NCBI GenBank assembly: GCA_009691185.1
Contig: SHVD01000003.1
Coordinates: 1 to 38,837 of the forward strand
DNA from: Candidatus Nanopelagicaceae bacterium
GTDB taxonomy: Bacteria > Actinomycetota > Actinomycetes > Nanopelagicales > Nanopelagicaceae
Direction of reading: 5' to 3'
Length of the DNA: 38,837 nt
The notes below the pieces were generated by a model. The model was not told where the DNA came from. It did not search any database and worked only from the letters and a program-made list of their open reading frames with translations. Both the position numbers and the translations under genes were made by a program. The stretch's first letter is position 1; every line of letters starts with the position of its first letter. Positions 28,569 to 37,886 of the stretch are shown piece after piece.

Positions 28569-29126
28569 TTACTCTTTTTTACTTGTCTCTTTTTCAGTCT
28601 CGGCCGCTGATTTTGCTGCAACGACAACTACATCCTCAGATATAACCAAACTCCACCCAGCAACTGGCTCATCTACTTTAGCTGGCTCAACAACTGCAGC
28701 TGCCTCACCAACCTCTGGGACTGAGACTTTCTTGGAAACTACCGGTGGTACATACTCTGGCTCGATAATAATTTCACCATCTGCGCCTCGACGCTCTTTA
28801 ATTTTTGTTGCCTTACCGCGCAGATTACGCAGGTAATAAAGCTTGGCGCGACGAGCAGATCCGTGGCGAATAATTTCAATTCTTTCAATCACTGGAGTAT
28901 GTACTGGAAAAGTTCTTTCAACCCCAACACCGTATGAAATTTTACGGATAGTAAACGATTCACGAATTCCAGAACCAGAGCGTGCAATAACTACACCTTG
29001 GAAAACTTGAATACGGCTTTTCGCTCCTTCAATCACCCTTACATGTACTTTTAATTCATCTCCAGGACGAAAAGATGGGATGTCCTTGCGCAATGAGGCG
29101 GCATCTACAGCATCTAACACGTTCAT
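28569..29126 (-). CDS. rplS: 50S ribosomal protein L19 with ~72-aa C-terminal extension
   Basis: [82 protein letters not shown]. Confidence 0.97.
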   Translation of the reverse strand: MNVLDAVDAASLRKDIPSFRPGDELKVHVRVIEGAKSRIQVFQGVVIARSGSGIRESFTIRKISYGVGVERTFPVHTPVIERIEIIRHGSARRAKLYYLRNLRGKATKIKERRGADGEIIIEPEYVPPVVSKKVSVPEVGEAAAVVEPAKVDEPVAGWSLVISEDVVVVAAKSAAETEKETSKKE

Positions 29127-29152
29127 AATTTATCCTAGTCATTAAATTTATA

Positions 29153-29196
29153 GGTAGCAAGATTTTTTTGCTAAGTGCATATCCTGCCACAGCAGG
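29153..29196 (-). promoter_or_regulatory. two hairpins in the rplS leader / suhB 3' region
   Basis: TAGCAA-gattttt-TTGCTA and CCTGC-CACA-GCAGG (plus-strand reading). Confidence 0.5.
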
Positions 29197-29217
29197 GGTG
29201 ATTAGATCAATTTGAGA

Positions 29218-29976
29218 TCAAATCAGCGGCAAAAGCTGAGCATGCAGGGTGGGTCCGGCGCATACGACTAGATCAGAGTTTGGTAGACCGCCACCTCTGC
29301 CGGAGATAACCGCACCCGCCTCAACTGCAATCAATCCACCAGCTGCATGATCCCACTCTTTTAAGGATGCTTCAAAATATCCATCAAGTGCTCCCATAGC
29401 AACATAACAAAGATCAACCGCTGCTGCGCCATTTCTTCTTAAATCTCTAATCTTTGGCAACAACTTAGCCATTGCCTCACCTTGACTAATTCGCAGATTT
29501 AAATCATAAGCAAAGCCTGTTGCCAATAAGGCTTTTTCAAGTAATACAGGTTCATTACATTTAATCTTTACACCGTTATAAGTTGCACCTTCACCTCTCA
29601 CCGCGCTCCAAAATCCATCAACACTAGGGGCATAAACCACTCCAACAATTACGCCATCTTTATCCTTTGCCGTAACTGAAACATTCCATCCGGGGAGGTT
29701 GTAAAGATAATTCACAGTGCCATCAAGAGGATCAATCACCCAAGTTATTCCAGATGTACTTTCTTTAGCGCTACCCTCTTCGGCAATAATCCCATCATCT
29801 GGCCGAAGATTAAGAATTTGCTTAACAATTAGCGCCTCTGCCTGCTGATCCATCTGTGTTGCAAAATCAACGGCAGAACTTTTCTCCGTAAAAGTAAAGG
29901 CATCTGGTCGCTTCATCAAATGCGATCCAGCTAAATGCGCCACCGATTCGGCAATCTTAAGTAATTCCGCCCTCAC
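29218..29976 (-). CDS. suhB: inositol monophosphatase family protein (SuhB-like)
   Basis: IAEEGSAKES, WVIDPLDGTVNYLYNLPGWNVSV, EWDHAAGGLIAVEAGA; GTG at 29976 preferred to ORF-track start at 30048. Confidence 0.9.
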   Translation of the reverse strand: MRAELLKIAESVAHLAGSHLMKRPDAFTFTEKSSAVDFATQMDQQAEALIVKQILNLRPDDGIIAEEGSAKESTSGITWVIDPLDGTVNYLYNLPGWNVSVTAKDKDGVIVGVVYAPSVDGFWSAVRGEGATYNGVKIKCNEPVLLEKALLATGFAYDLNLRISQGEAMAKLLPKIRDLRRNGAAAVDLCYVAMGALDGYFEASLKEWDHAAGGLIAVEAGAVISGRGGGLPNSDLVVCAGPTLHAQLLPLI

Positions 29977-30057
29977 CAGGTTATCTAAGCATGAAAAGAT
30001 GCCGCACTCTGTGAGTGGCTTATTTATCCCCCCGTTAAATTGTGGCAATCTACTCTC

Positions 30058-30870
30058 ATGAGCGAGCCAACAGATCTGCGGTTAACTGGCAAATCTGCCG
30101 ATGGTGCCAATCTTGAGTTAGTTGATCAGGTTGGGAATCAATACCAGCTGCGAATAAGTGATGGCCTGCGGGCAACTGTTAATCAACCTCGCCTCTCTGC
30201 CGTTTCAGATATTCAAGAAAGTGTAACTACAACCGTAAAAGAGGTGCAGGCAAGATTACGAGCTGGTGAATCTATGGATTCAATTTCTCGAACCACTGAT
30301 TGGTCAATTGAAAAAATAGAAAATTATGCCGGTCCGATCTTGCAGGAGCGAGCATTTATTATTTCACAAGCACTTGCTACTCAAATTCGCCGTGAGCCTC
30401 ATGCGCCATATCTTGAAACTGCTGTTGCTAATCAACTAGCACCCCGTGGAGTTGATATGAATACAATCGAATGGAACACACACCGCGCACCCGATGGAAA
30501 TTGGCGACTAACTCTTTACTATCCACTTCGTGATGGCTCACCAGAGGATGCCAAAGGTGAGGCGGTTTGGCTATTTAATTTAGGCAGAAGAACTTTGTCA
30601 GCTGATGATGATGGCGCAAGGTGGATTGGTGGTGAGGTTAAACAAAAGGCCCCAGTTCAAATTTATGGGAATGTTCCAGTAAGTGAAGCACCAAGATTGG
30701 TTTCAATCAGGGAGGATGTCACCTCTTACGCGCCAACTAGATTAGTAATAGTTGATGAGAGCCTTGAGAGTGAGCAAGTAGATGAGGAAGCACAGCATGA
30801 TGGTGTTACCAAAAGAATTAAGATTCCATCTTGGGATGACATTATGTTTGGAAAAAAAGATCCAGACTAA
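30058..30870 (+). CDS. sepH: septation protein SepH (DUF3071)
   Basis: DLRLTGKSADGANLELVDQVGNQYQLRISDGLRA; HTH-like RLRAGESMDSISRTTDWSIEKIENYAGPILQERAFI; C-terminal IPSWDDIMFG. Confidence 0.9.
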   Translation: MSEPTDLRLTGKSADGANLELVDQVGNQYQLRISDGLRATVNQPRLSAVSDIQESVTTTVKEVQARLRAGESMDSISRTTDWSIEKIENYAGPILQERAFIISQALATQIRREPHAPYLETAVANQLAPRGVDMNTIEWNTHRAPDGNWRLTLYYPLRDGSPEDAKGEAVWLFNLGRRTLSADDDGARWIGGEVKQKAPVQIYGNVPVSEAPRLVSIREDVTSYAPTRLVIVDESLESEQVDEEAQHDGVTKRIKIPSWDDIMFGKKDPD

Positions 30871-31973
30871 GTAAGTAAAAGCGGGATCGCAACCTCAGTA
30901 TCTGTTACTCCTCCATGGTGCCCCACCATTGATGTCTCCTCTTTAACTCTTGCTGGATCCACCAAAATTAAATCACCGTTAGCGATTGCAATTAAATCAC
31001 CCATACGATCTGATGAATCCTGGGTGACTACTGGTCCAAATAATCCTCCTGTAATTGCATCTTGCCTACTTAATATCTTTGCCTTGTCACCAAAAAACTC
31101 CTGCCATTGTGTAATAGTTTCCGCCAAAGCACCTGCTTTAACATAGATATGCCTTGCCCTTGGTTCGCCACCAATTAATGTCACATTCTCTAGTAATTTA
31201 TTATCTTGCCCCAAAATTATCTGCTCAGTGCTATTTATCATTCCATGATCTGAGGTAATCCAAATTCGCGTTCCAGCAGGTGCTAATTGTTTAATCTTGG
31301 TGATAAATTCAGCAATATATTCAAATGCAGTAAGCCACTTATCAGATCCAACTCCATCACTGTGTCCAGCAGAATCTAAATTATCTATATAGGTATAGAC
31401 AAAGGATGGTTGTGGCTTTAAAGCAAGATGTACGGCAGCAACCATCTCTTGAATACTGTTTGCGCCTACATACTTTGCACCACGCAATGCAGCCTGCGTA
31501 AATCCACTGCCTTCATATCTTTTAGCTGCAACATGCGTAACTGAGATGCCAGCATTTGCTGCCCGCTCAAACATAGTTGGTACTTTTTGCCAGATAACCG
31601 GATCTACTCGCTCATCCCACTTAAGTGCGTTCAGTAAACGATTATCACTTCGTGGCACCCTTACGGTGTAGCCAAGCATGCCATGCAGGCCAGGCAGTAC
31701 ACCGGTTCCAAGAGTTGAGATGCTGGTGGCGGTTGTCGATGGAAAATCAGTATAAATAGTTTTAATCTGTTTAAGCTCTTCAAATATTGAGAACTGGTCG
31801 GCAAATTTATTTATTGCATCCTGCCCCATGCCATCGATTAATACCACGCACTCTCGCATCTGCCCTTGGCCAAGGGATAAATAATCATTTGTATCAGCAA
31901 GATTTAATGATGAGAATATTGAGTTAATTAGATGGGATAAACCAAACTGATCATTTAATTTCCTACTATTCAT
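30867..31973 (-). CDS. alkaline phosphatase superfamily protein / nucleotide pyrophosphatase
   Basis: CVVLIDGMGQD, DFPSTTATSISTLGTGVLPGLHGMLGY, YIDNLDSAGHSDG, ITSDHGM. Confidence 0.9.
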   Translation of the reverse strand: MNSRKLNDQFGLSHLINSIFSSLNLADTNDYLSLGQGQMRECVVLIDGMGQDAINKFADQFSIFEELKQIKTIYTDFPSTTATSISTLGTGVLPGLHGMLGYTVRVPRSDNRLLNALKWDERVDPVIWQKVPTMFERAANAGISVTHVAAKRYEGSGFTQAALRGAKYVGANSIQEMVAAVHLALKPQPSFVYTYIDNLDSAGHSDGVGSDKWLTAFEYIAEFITKIKQLAPAGTRIWITSDHGMINSTEQIILGQDNKLLENVTLIGGEPRARHIYVKAGALAETITQWQEFFGDKAKILSRQDAITGGLFGPVVTQDSSDRMGDLIAIANGDLILVDPARVKEETSMVGHHGGVTDTEVAIPLLLT

Positions 31974-32060
31974 AGCGCAAGGATACCTAGACCAAGAAAT
32001 TACTAAGTAATGGGCTTGTCGCGAAGAAGAAATTGATGAAATATTGGCAAGATACGGTCT

Positions 32061-33560
32061 ATGGCCAAGACACCCAAAGTAGTTGTAACTAAAGCAGGGG
32101 AAAACCCTGGCCGCATAATTGATATTGATGTTGCCTCTGAAATGTCTGAATCTTTTTTGGAGTATGCCTATTCGGTAATTTACTCAAGGGCTTTGCCTGA
32201 TGCCCGCGATGGTTTAAAACCAGTGCAACGTCGCATCTTGCATCAGATGAATGCGATGGGACTTCGGCCAGATAAAGGTCATGTGAAATCTGCTCGAGTT
32301 GTGGGAGATGTAATGGGAAAGCTTCACCCACATGGTGATGGCGCAATATATGACGCGATGGTCCGTATGGCACAATCTTTTTCAATGCGCCTGCCATTAA
32401 TAGATGGCCATGGAAATTTTGGCTCCTTAGATTCTGGCCCAGCAGCCATGCGATATACCGAATCTCGGCTTGCCCTATCAGCCATGTTGATGGTGGATGA
32501 ATCAGATGAGGATACTGTTAATTTTGGTGCGAATTACGATGGTCAAATTCTTGAACCGCAGGTTTTACCAGCAGCTTTTCCTAATCTATTAGTAAATGGT
32601 GCAACTGGAATTGCAGTAGGTATGGCCACAAATATGGCACCCCATAATCTGGGTGAAGTTATTGCAGCTGCTAAGTATTTAATGGAAAACCCAAAGGCAA
32701 CCTTAAAACAATTAATGAAATTTGTACCAGCACCAGATTTTCCAACAGGTGGTTACTTGACTGACACCGAAGGCATTGCTGAGGCGTACGCCAGTGGCCG
32801 TGGCTCCTTTAAGGTGCGAGCAACTGCAGTTATTGAAAAAGTCTCTGCCCGTAAACAAGGATTAGTAATAACTGAAATGCCATACAACATTGGGCCTGAA
32901 AAAATAGTTGAAAAGATCGCTGATTTAGTTAAGGCAAAAAAGATCCAAGGTATCTCAGATATTGTTGATCTATCCGATGGTCAATCTGGCACCAAAGTTG
33001 TAGTTGAGATCAAAAATGGTTATGAACCCATCGAGGTCCTAGAAAATCTCTATCGCCTCACCCCTATGGAGGACGCCTTTTCGATTAACGCGGTGGCGCT
33101 AGTAAATGGAAAGCCACTGACCTTAGGATTAAAAGATCTACTTCAAGTATTTATTGATCACCGAATTGAGGTGGTCAAGCGCAGATCAATCTTCCGTAAG
33201 GCTAAAGCACAGGCAAGATTAAATTTAGTAGATGGCCTGCTCAAAGCAATTGTAGATATTGATAAAGTAATTAAATTAATCAGGGCAAGTGAGGATGCAA
33301 CTGTTGCAAAGGCTGGCTTAATCAAAACATTTAAATTAAGTGATGAGCAAGCAACCTATATTTTGGATATGCCACTGCGCAGATTGACCAAGATGAGCAA
33401 AATCGAACTAGAAAATGAGGCCAAAGAATTAAAGGCTACAATCTCCTCCTTAACTGCAATCCTAAAAACTGAGGAGAGCATCAAAGCTAAAGTGTCCGAG
33501 GAGTTGTCTGAAGTTGAAAAGAAGTACGCATCCCCTCGTCGCACCCGCCTTGTTGCATAA
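32061..33560 (+). CDS. parC: DNA topoisomerase IV subunit A (type IIA topoisomerase), lacking the C-terminal beta-pinwheel domain
   Basis: [49 protein letters not shown]; catalytic Tyr [10 protein letters not shown]; terminates at [13 protein letters not shown]. Confidence 0.93.
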   Translation: MAKTPKVVVTKAGENPGRIIDIDVASEMSESFLEYAYSVIYSRALPDARDGLKPVQRRILHQMNAMGLRPDKGHVKSARVVGDVMGKLHPHGDGAIYDAMVRMAQSFSMRLPLIDGHGNFGSLDSGPAAMRYTESRLALSAMLMVDESDEDTVNFGANYDGQILEPQVLPAAFPNLLVNGATGIAVGMATNMAPHNLGEVIAAAKYLMENPKATLKQLMKFVPAPDFPTGGYLTDTEGIAEAYASGRGSFKVRATAVIEKVSARKQGLVITEMPYNIGPEKIVEKIADLVKAKKIQGISDIVDLSDGQSGTKVVVEIKNGYEPIEVLENLYRLTPMEDAFSINAVALVNGKPLTLGLKDLLQVFIDHRIEVVKRRSIFRKAKAQARLNLVDGLLKAIVDIDKVIKLIRASEDATVAKAGLIKTFKLSDEQATYILDMPLRRLTKMSKIELENEAKELKATISSLTAILKTEESIKAKVSEELSEVEKKYASPRRTRLVA

Positions 33561-33566
33561 GCAACT

Positions 33567-35165
33567 TTGATATCAACTAACGCCCTCGAACTTCGCGCTG
33601 CCGCAAGGCTTCTGGTTAAGGATGTCTCGGTTCGAATAAATAATGGTGACCGGATTGGTTTTGTTGGTCGAAACGGCGCTGGTAAATCTACGTTGGCAAA
33701 GGTTTTAGCGGGTGAAACTATGCCAGCAGGTGGAGTTGTTAATCGAGTTGGAAAAATTGGATACCTGCCACAAGATCCTAGAACTGGTGAGGATCAAGGA
33801 AATGTAATTGACCGAATTCTTTCAGTTCGAGAGCTAGATCAAATCACTAAACGAATGCGAGCAGTTGAAGAGGAGATGGCAACCTCGCAAGGTGTGGAAT
33901 TAGAAAAAGCGATGGAGCGCTACACCCGAGTGGAGCATGATTTCTCTGCAGCGGGTGGCTACGCCGCATCAGCTGAGGCAGAGGCAATTGCATCCTCGTT
34001 AGGTGTTCCTAATAACTTATTTGATCAACAATTAAGCGCACTATCAGGTGGTCAACGCCGCAGAATTGAATTAGCACGAATCTTGTTTTCAGGTGCGCAA
34101 ACACTTATTTTAGATGAACCAACAAACCACTTAGATGCCGACTCAATAATCTGGCTGCGTGAGTTTTTGATGAAGTATCCAGGTGGGCTAGTGATTATTA
34201 GCCACGATGTTAACCTGATTGAAACTGTAGTAAACAAGATTTTCTATCTCGATGCCAATCGAAATGTTATTGATGTCTATAACATGAGTTGGAAAAACTA
34301 TTTAATTCAGCGTGAAGCAGATGAGCACAGAAGAAAACGTGAGCGGGCAAATGCGGAGAAAAAGGCAGAGATCTTGCAAAAGCAGGGCGAGAAGATGCGC
34401 GCAAAAGCTAGCAAAGCAACCGCTGCGCAAGGAATGCTAAGACGTGCTGAGAAGTTGAGAAGTGGATTGGAAGAGGTTAGAAAGGTTGATCGAGTAGCAA
34501 AACTACGCTTTCCTACTCCCTCCCCTTGTGGCAAAACTCCAATTACCGCTGCTGAATTATCTAAATCCTATGGCTCACTTGAAATCTTCACCGATGTTGA
34601 ATTAGCAATTGATAAAGGATCTCGAGTTGTTATCTTGGGATTAAATGGTGCTGGCAAAACAACCTTGCTGCGAATTCTTGCCGGTGATTTAGATCCAGAT
34701 ACTGGACATGTGGAGGCTGGCCATGGTTTAAAAATTGGCTACTACGCGCAGGAGCATGAAACCTTAGATTATGAGCGTTCAGTTTTAGAGAACATGCTTA
34801 GCGCCACCAAAGATATTAGAGAGCCAGAGGCAAGAAATGTTTTGGGTTCATTCCTATTTACTGGCGATGATGTCCATAAGCCAGTGAAGGTACTAAGTGG
34901 TGGTGAACGAACAAGATTGGCTTTAGCCCTTCTAGTTGTTAGTGCAGCAAATGTATTACTACTCGATGAGCCAACAAATAACTTAGACCCTGCATCTCGT
35001 GAGGAAATTCTTGGCGCACTTGCTGAGTATCAAGGCGCAGTAATTCTTGTTTCCCATGATGCTGGCGCAGTTGAAGCATTAAAACCAGAACGGGTATTAC
35101 TTCTGCCAGATGGTGATGAGGATCTATGGAAAGAAGAGTACTTCGATCTAGTTACGATTGATTAA
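33567..35165 (+). CDS. ABC-F family ATPase
   Basis: Two ABC domains: GFVGRNGAGKSTLAK, LSGGQRRRIELARIL, LILDEPTNHLD and ILGLNGAGKTTLLR, LSGGERTRLALAL, LLLDEPTNNLD; TTG start. Confidence 0.94.
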   Translation: MISTNALELRAAARLLVKDVSVRINNGDRIGFVGRNGAGKSTLAKVLAGETMPAGGVVNRVGKIGYLPQDPRTGEDQGNVIDRILSVRELDQITKRMRAVEEEMATSQGVELEKAMERYTRVEHDFSAAGGYAASAEAEAIASSLGVPNNLFDQQLSALSGGQRRRIELARILFSGAQTLILDEPTNHLDADSIIWLREFLMKYPGGLVIISHDVNLIETVVNKIFYLDANRNVIDVYNMSWKNYLIQREADEHRRKRERANAEKKAEILQKQGEKMRAKASKATAAQGMLRRAEKLRSGLEEVRKVDRVAKLRFPTPSPCGKTPITAAELSKSYGSLEIFTDVELAIDKGSRVVILGLNGAGKTTLLRILAGDLDPDTGHVEAGHGLKIGYYAQEHETLDYERSVLENMLSATKDIREPEARNVLGSFLFTGDDVHKPVKVLSGGERTRLALALLVVSAANVLLLDEPTNNLDPASREEILGALAEYQGAVILVSHDAGAVEALKPERVLLLPDGDEDLWKEEYFDLVTID

Positions 35166-37252
35166 GCGTCAATCCGCTCCCGATCAATATCAGCATTTGA
35201 AATAAACTCTTTACGAGGTGCAACCTCATTGCCCATTAATAACTCAAACATCGCTTCAGCCTTTGTCACATCTTTCATTGTAATTCTTCGCAAAGTTCTC
35301 TTATCTGGATCCATAGTTGTCTCACGAAGCTGATCAGCATCCATCTCACCTAATCCTTTATAACGCTGGATTGGCTCTTTCCATCTTTTCCCATCTTTTT
35401 TAAGAGCAGTGATAACTTTCTTCATCTCATCATCAGAGTAGGTGTAGTGAACCTCCCCTTTCTTGCCACCAATGACATCAATTCGATGCAATGGCGGGAT
35501 TGCAGCAAATACTCGACCCGCCTCAACTAATGGGCGCATATAAGAGTTGAATAAAGTTAGAAGCAAACAACGAATATGAGCGCCATCCACATCAGCATCT
35601 GACATCAAAATTACTCGGCCATATCTAGCATCATTGATATCAAAAGATTTTCCGCTACCAGCACCGATTACCTGAATAATTGATGCACACTCATTATTTT
35701 CCAGCATCTGTGAAAGAGATGCTTTTTGAACATTAAGTATCTTTCCGCGGATTGGCAGGATTGCCTGAAACTCTGAGTTTCTAGCCGCTTTAGTTGTTCC
35801 TAAGGCCGAGTCACCCTCAACAATAAATAATTCAGTTCGTGCAGCCTCATCTGATCTACAATCAGATAATTTTGTAGGAAGTGATGAGCTCTCTAATGCA
35901 TTTTTACGCCGCTGCAAGTCCTTATGGGTTCTAGCTGAAATTCTTGTTCTAGAGGCATTTGCAATCTTTTCTAGAATTAATCGCCCCGTTGCCTTATCAA
36001 TTCTCTTACCAGTGTTGAAAAATGCTTTCATTTCATCTGCAACCACCTGGCCAACTATTTTGGTAGCAGCAGCTGTTCCCAATACCTCTTTGGTTTGTCC
36101 CTCAAATTGTGGTTCTGACATACGTACTGTGACAACCGCAGTTAATCCCTCCTGCACATCATCTTTAATTACATCAATCTCATTATTTTTTAAAGTCTTG
36201 GTGGCCCGTAATGCATCATTGACCGCTTTGGTAATCGCTCGCTCAAAGCCTTGAACATGAGTACCACCCTTTGGGGTAGAAATAATATTTACAAAGGAGG
36301 AAATAGTTGCTTCATAACCATTGCCCCATTGCATCGCAATATCTACACCCATCTCACGATCCACCTCAGTTGGGGTCATGTGCCCCTTTTCATCCAAGAT
36401 TGGAACATTTTCGGTATAGGCACCACCTCCTGAAATTCGTATTACCTCTCCAACTGGATCATCTGGTCGCAAAAATGCACAAAACTCCGAGATGCCACCT
36501 TTATGAAAAAATGTCTCACTGGTTTTTGTTTTTGCTCTTTTGTCATTAACAATTAAAGTTAAGCCGGGTACTAAATAAGAGGTTTGTCTTGCCCTGGCAT
36601 ATACATCTTCAATTGCAAGGGAGGCTTCTTTTAAGAATATTTGCTTATCAAACCACCATTTAATTCTGGTGCCAGTTACCTTAGCTGATACTTTTCCAAT
36701 TACCCGCAATCCTGATTTTTCATTAAAACTTGAATTTGGCCCTTCGCCATCAAATATGCCAGCGTGCCCGCGTTTAAAAGACATCCAATAAATTTTGCCA
36801 TCTCGATCCACTTCGACATCAAGCCGAGATGCAAGTGCGTTAACAACTGAAGCACCTACTCCGTGTAAACCACCGGAGGCTGCGTAGGATCCGCCACCAA
36901 ATTTTCCACCAGCATGAAGCTTTGTCATTACAACTTCAACACCAGTCAAACCTGTCTTGGGCTCTTTGTCTACCGGAATTCCACGACCATCATCATGAAC
37001 CTCAACTGAACCATCTGCCTCTAAATTAATTTCAATCTTTTTACAGTGACCAGCGAGTGCTTCATCAACTGCGTTATCAATAATTTCCCACAAGCAATGC
37101 ATAAGGCCACGAGAATCAGTGGTGCCGATATACATGCCAGGACGTTTTCGAACCGCATCTAATCCCTCAAGAACTGATAAATCTTTTGCTGTATAGGTGC
37201 TGATAATTGCAGCAGAGGTGCCATCATCAGCTTTTGTGATTTTCGTTGCCAT
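35162..37252 (-). CDS. parE: DNA topoisomerase IV subunit B / GyrB-type ATPase
   Basis: EIIDNAVDEALAGHCKKIEI, GLHGVGASVVNALA, ELFIVEGDSALGTTKAARNSEFQAILPIRGKILNVQKA, MSDADVDGAHIRCLLLTL, RYKGLGEM. Confidence 0.95.
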   Translation of the reverse strand: MATKITKADDGTSAAIISTYTAKDLSVLEGLDAVRKRPGMYIGTTDSRGLMHCLWEIIDNAVDEALAGHCKKIEINLEADGSVEVHDDGRGIPVDKEPKTGLTGVEVVMTKLHAGGKFGGGSYAASGGLHGVGASVVNALASRLDVEVDRDGKIYWMSFKRGHAGIFDGEGPNSSFNEKSGLRVIGKVSAKVTGTRIKWWFDKQIFLKEASLAIEDVYARARQTSYLVPGLTLIVNDKRAKTKTSETFFHKGGISEFCAFLRPDDPVGEVIRISGGGAYTENVPILDEKGHMTPTEVDREMGVDIAMQWGNGYEATISSFVNIISTPKGGTHVQGFERAITKAVNDALRATKTLKNNEIDVIKDDVQEGLTAVVTVRMSEPQFEGQTKEVLGTAAATKIVGQVVADEMKAFFNTGKRIDKATGRLILEKIANASRTRISARTHKDLQRRKNALESSSLPTKLSDCRSDEAARTELFIVEGDSALGTTKAARNSEFQAILPIRGKILNVQKASLSQMLENNECASIIQVIGAGSGKSFDINDARYGRVILMSDADVDGAHIRCLLLTLFNSYMRPLVEAGRVFAAIPPLHRIDVIGGKKGEVHYTYSDDEMKKVITALKKDGKRWKEPIQRYKGLGEMDADQLRETTMDPDKRTLRRITMKDVTKAEAMFELLMGNEVAPRKEFISNADIDRERIDA

Positions 37253-37264
37253 GGGCAGCTAGAT

Positions 37265-37304
37265 TATCGGCGCGTATACCACCTATAGATGATGCTCGCC
37301 GATA
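37265..37304. promoter_or_regulatory. inverted repeat TATCGGCG-N24-CGCCGATA just upstream of parE
   Basis: 8-bp perfect arms at 37265-37272 and 37297-37304; the left arm begins 13 bp upstream of the parE start. Confidence 0.5.
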
Positions 37305-37465
37305 TTGACCCATATTTATCCACAATTGATACGAAAATGAGATATTTACAACATATTCTCAGTATTTGAGCGGAAAAATTTACTTAATTGAAACCAAATA
37401 ACCTGCGGGGAATAAAGTATTCATGGTTTGATGTTCCCTTGATGAAACCAACAGATGGAGAGCTG

Positions 37466-37681
37466 ATGAGTAGCCAAATCACAATGGAGCAAACGCCATT
37501 GAACTCACTAGACCGCTGTGACCGATGCGGCGCTCAGGCATATGTGCGCGCAATCTTGTTATCAGGTGGCCAACTATTATTCTGTGCTCACCACGCAAAA
37601 GCTTACGCTCAAGGATTAAAACCAGTTGTTGCAACTATTCAGGATGAATCTGAAAACTTAGTTGCCAAAGCAGCTAAATAA
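37466..37681 (+). CDS. DUF7455-like small zinc-ribbon-type protein
   Basis: DRCDRCGAQAYVRAILLSGGQLLFCAHHAKAY; ATG at 37466 (MSSQITMEQ) preferred. Confidence 0.8.
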   Translation: MSSQITMEQTPLNSLDRCDRCGAQAYVRAILLSGGQLLFCAHHAKAYAQGLKPVVATIQDESENLVAKAAK

Positions 37682-37873
37682 CTACTCGCTTACAAAACCT
37701 GCATCGCGATGACTGCCATCGCAAAATGGCTTCTCCTTTGATGCCCCACAGCGGCATAACGAGAAATCAGTTTTTGTTTCCACCACATTACCTTCAGCAT
37801 CAACAATTTCGACTGTTCCGGTAACTCGGATTGAGGCATTTTTCTTAAACTGCATCTTCACTTTATCACTCAT
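37682..37873 (-). CDS. CDGSH iron-sulfur domain protein
   Basis: SLCRCGASKEKPFCDGSHRDAGF: CxCx3...CDGSH 2Fe-2S motif. Confidence 0.93.
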   Translation of the reverse strand: MSDKVKMQFKKNASIRVTGTVEIVDAEGNVVETKTDFSLCRCGASKEKPFCDGSHRDAGFVSE

Positions 37874-37886
37874 TATTTTCTCTCTC

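Noticed and set aside
36012-36549. Plus-strand ORFs within parE
   Set aside because: parE frame is intact and conserved throughout; these are antisense shadows.
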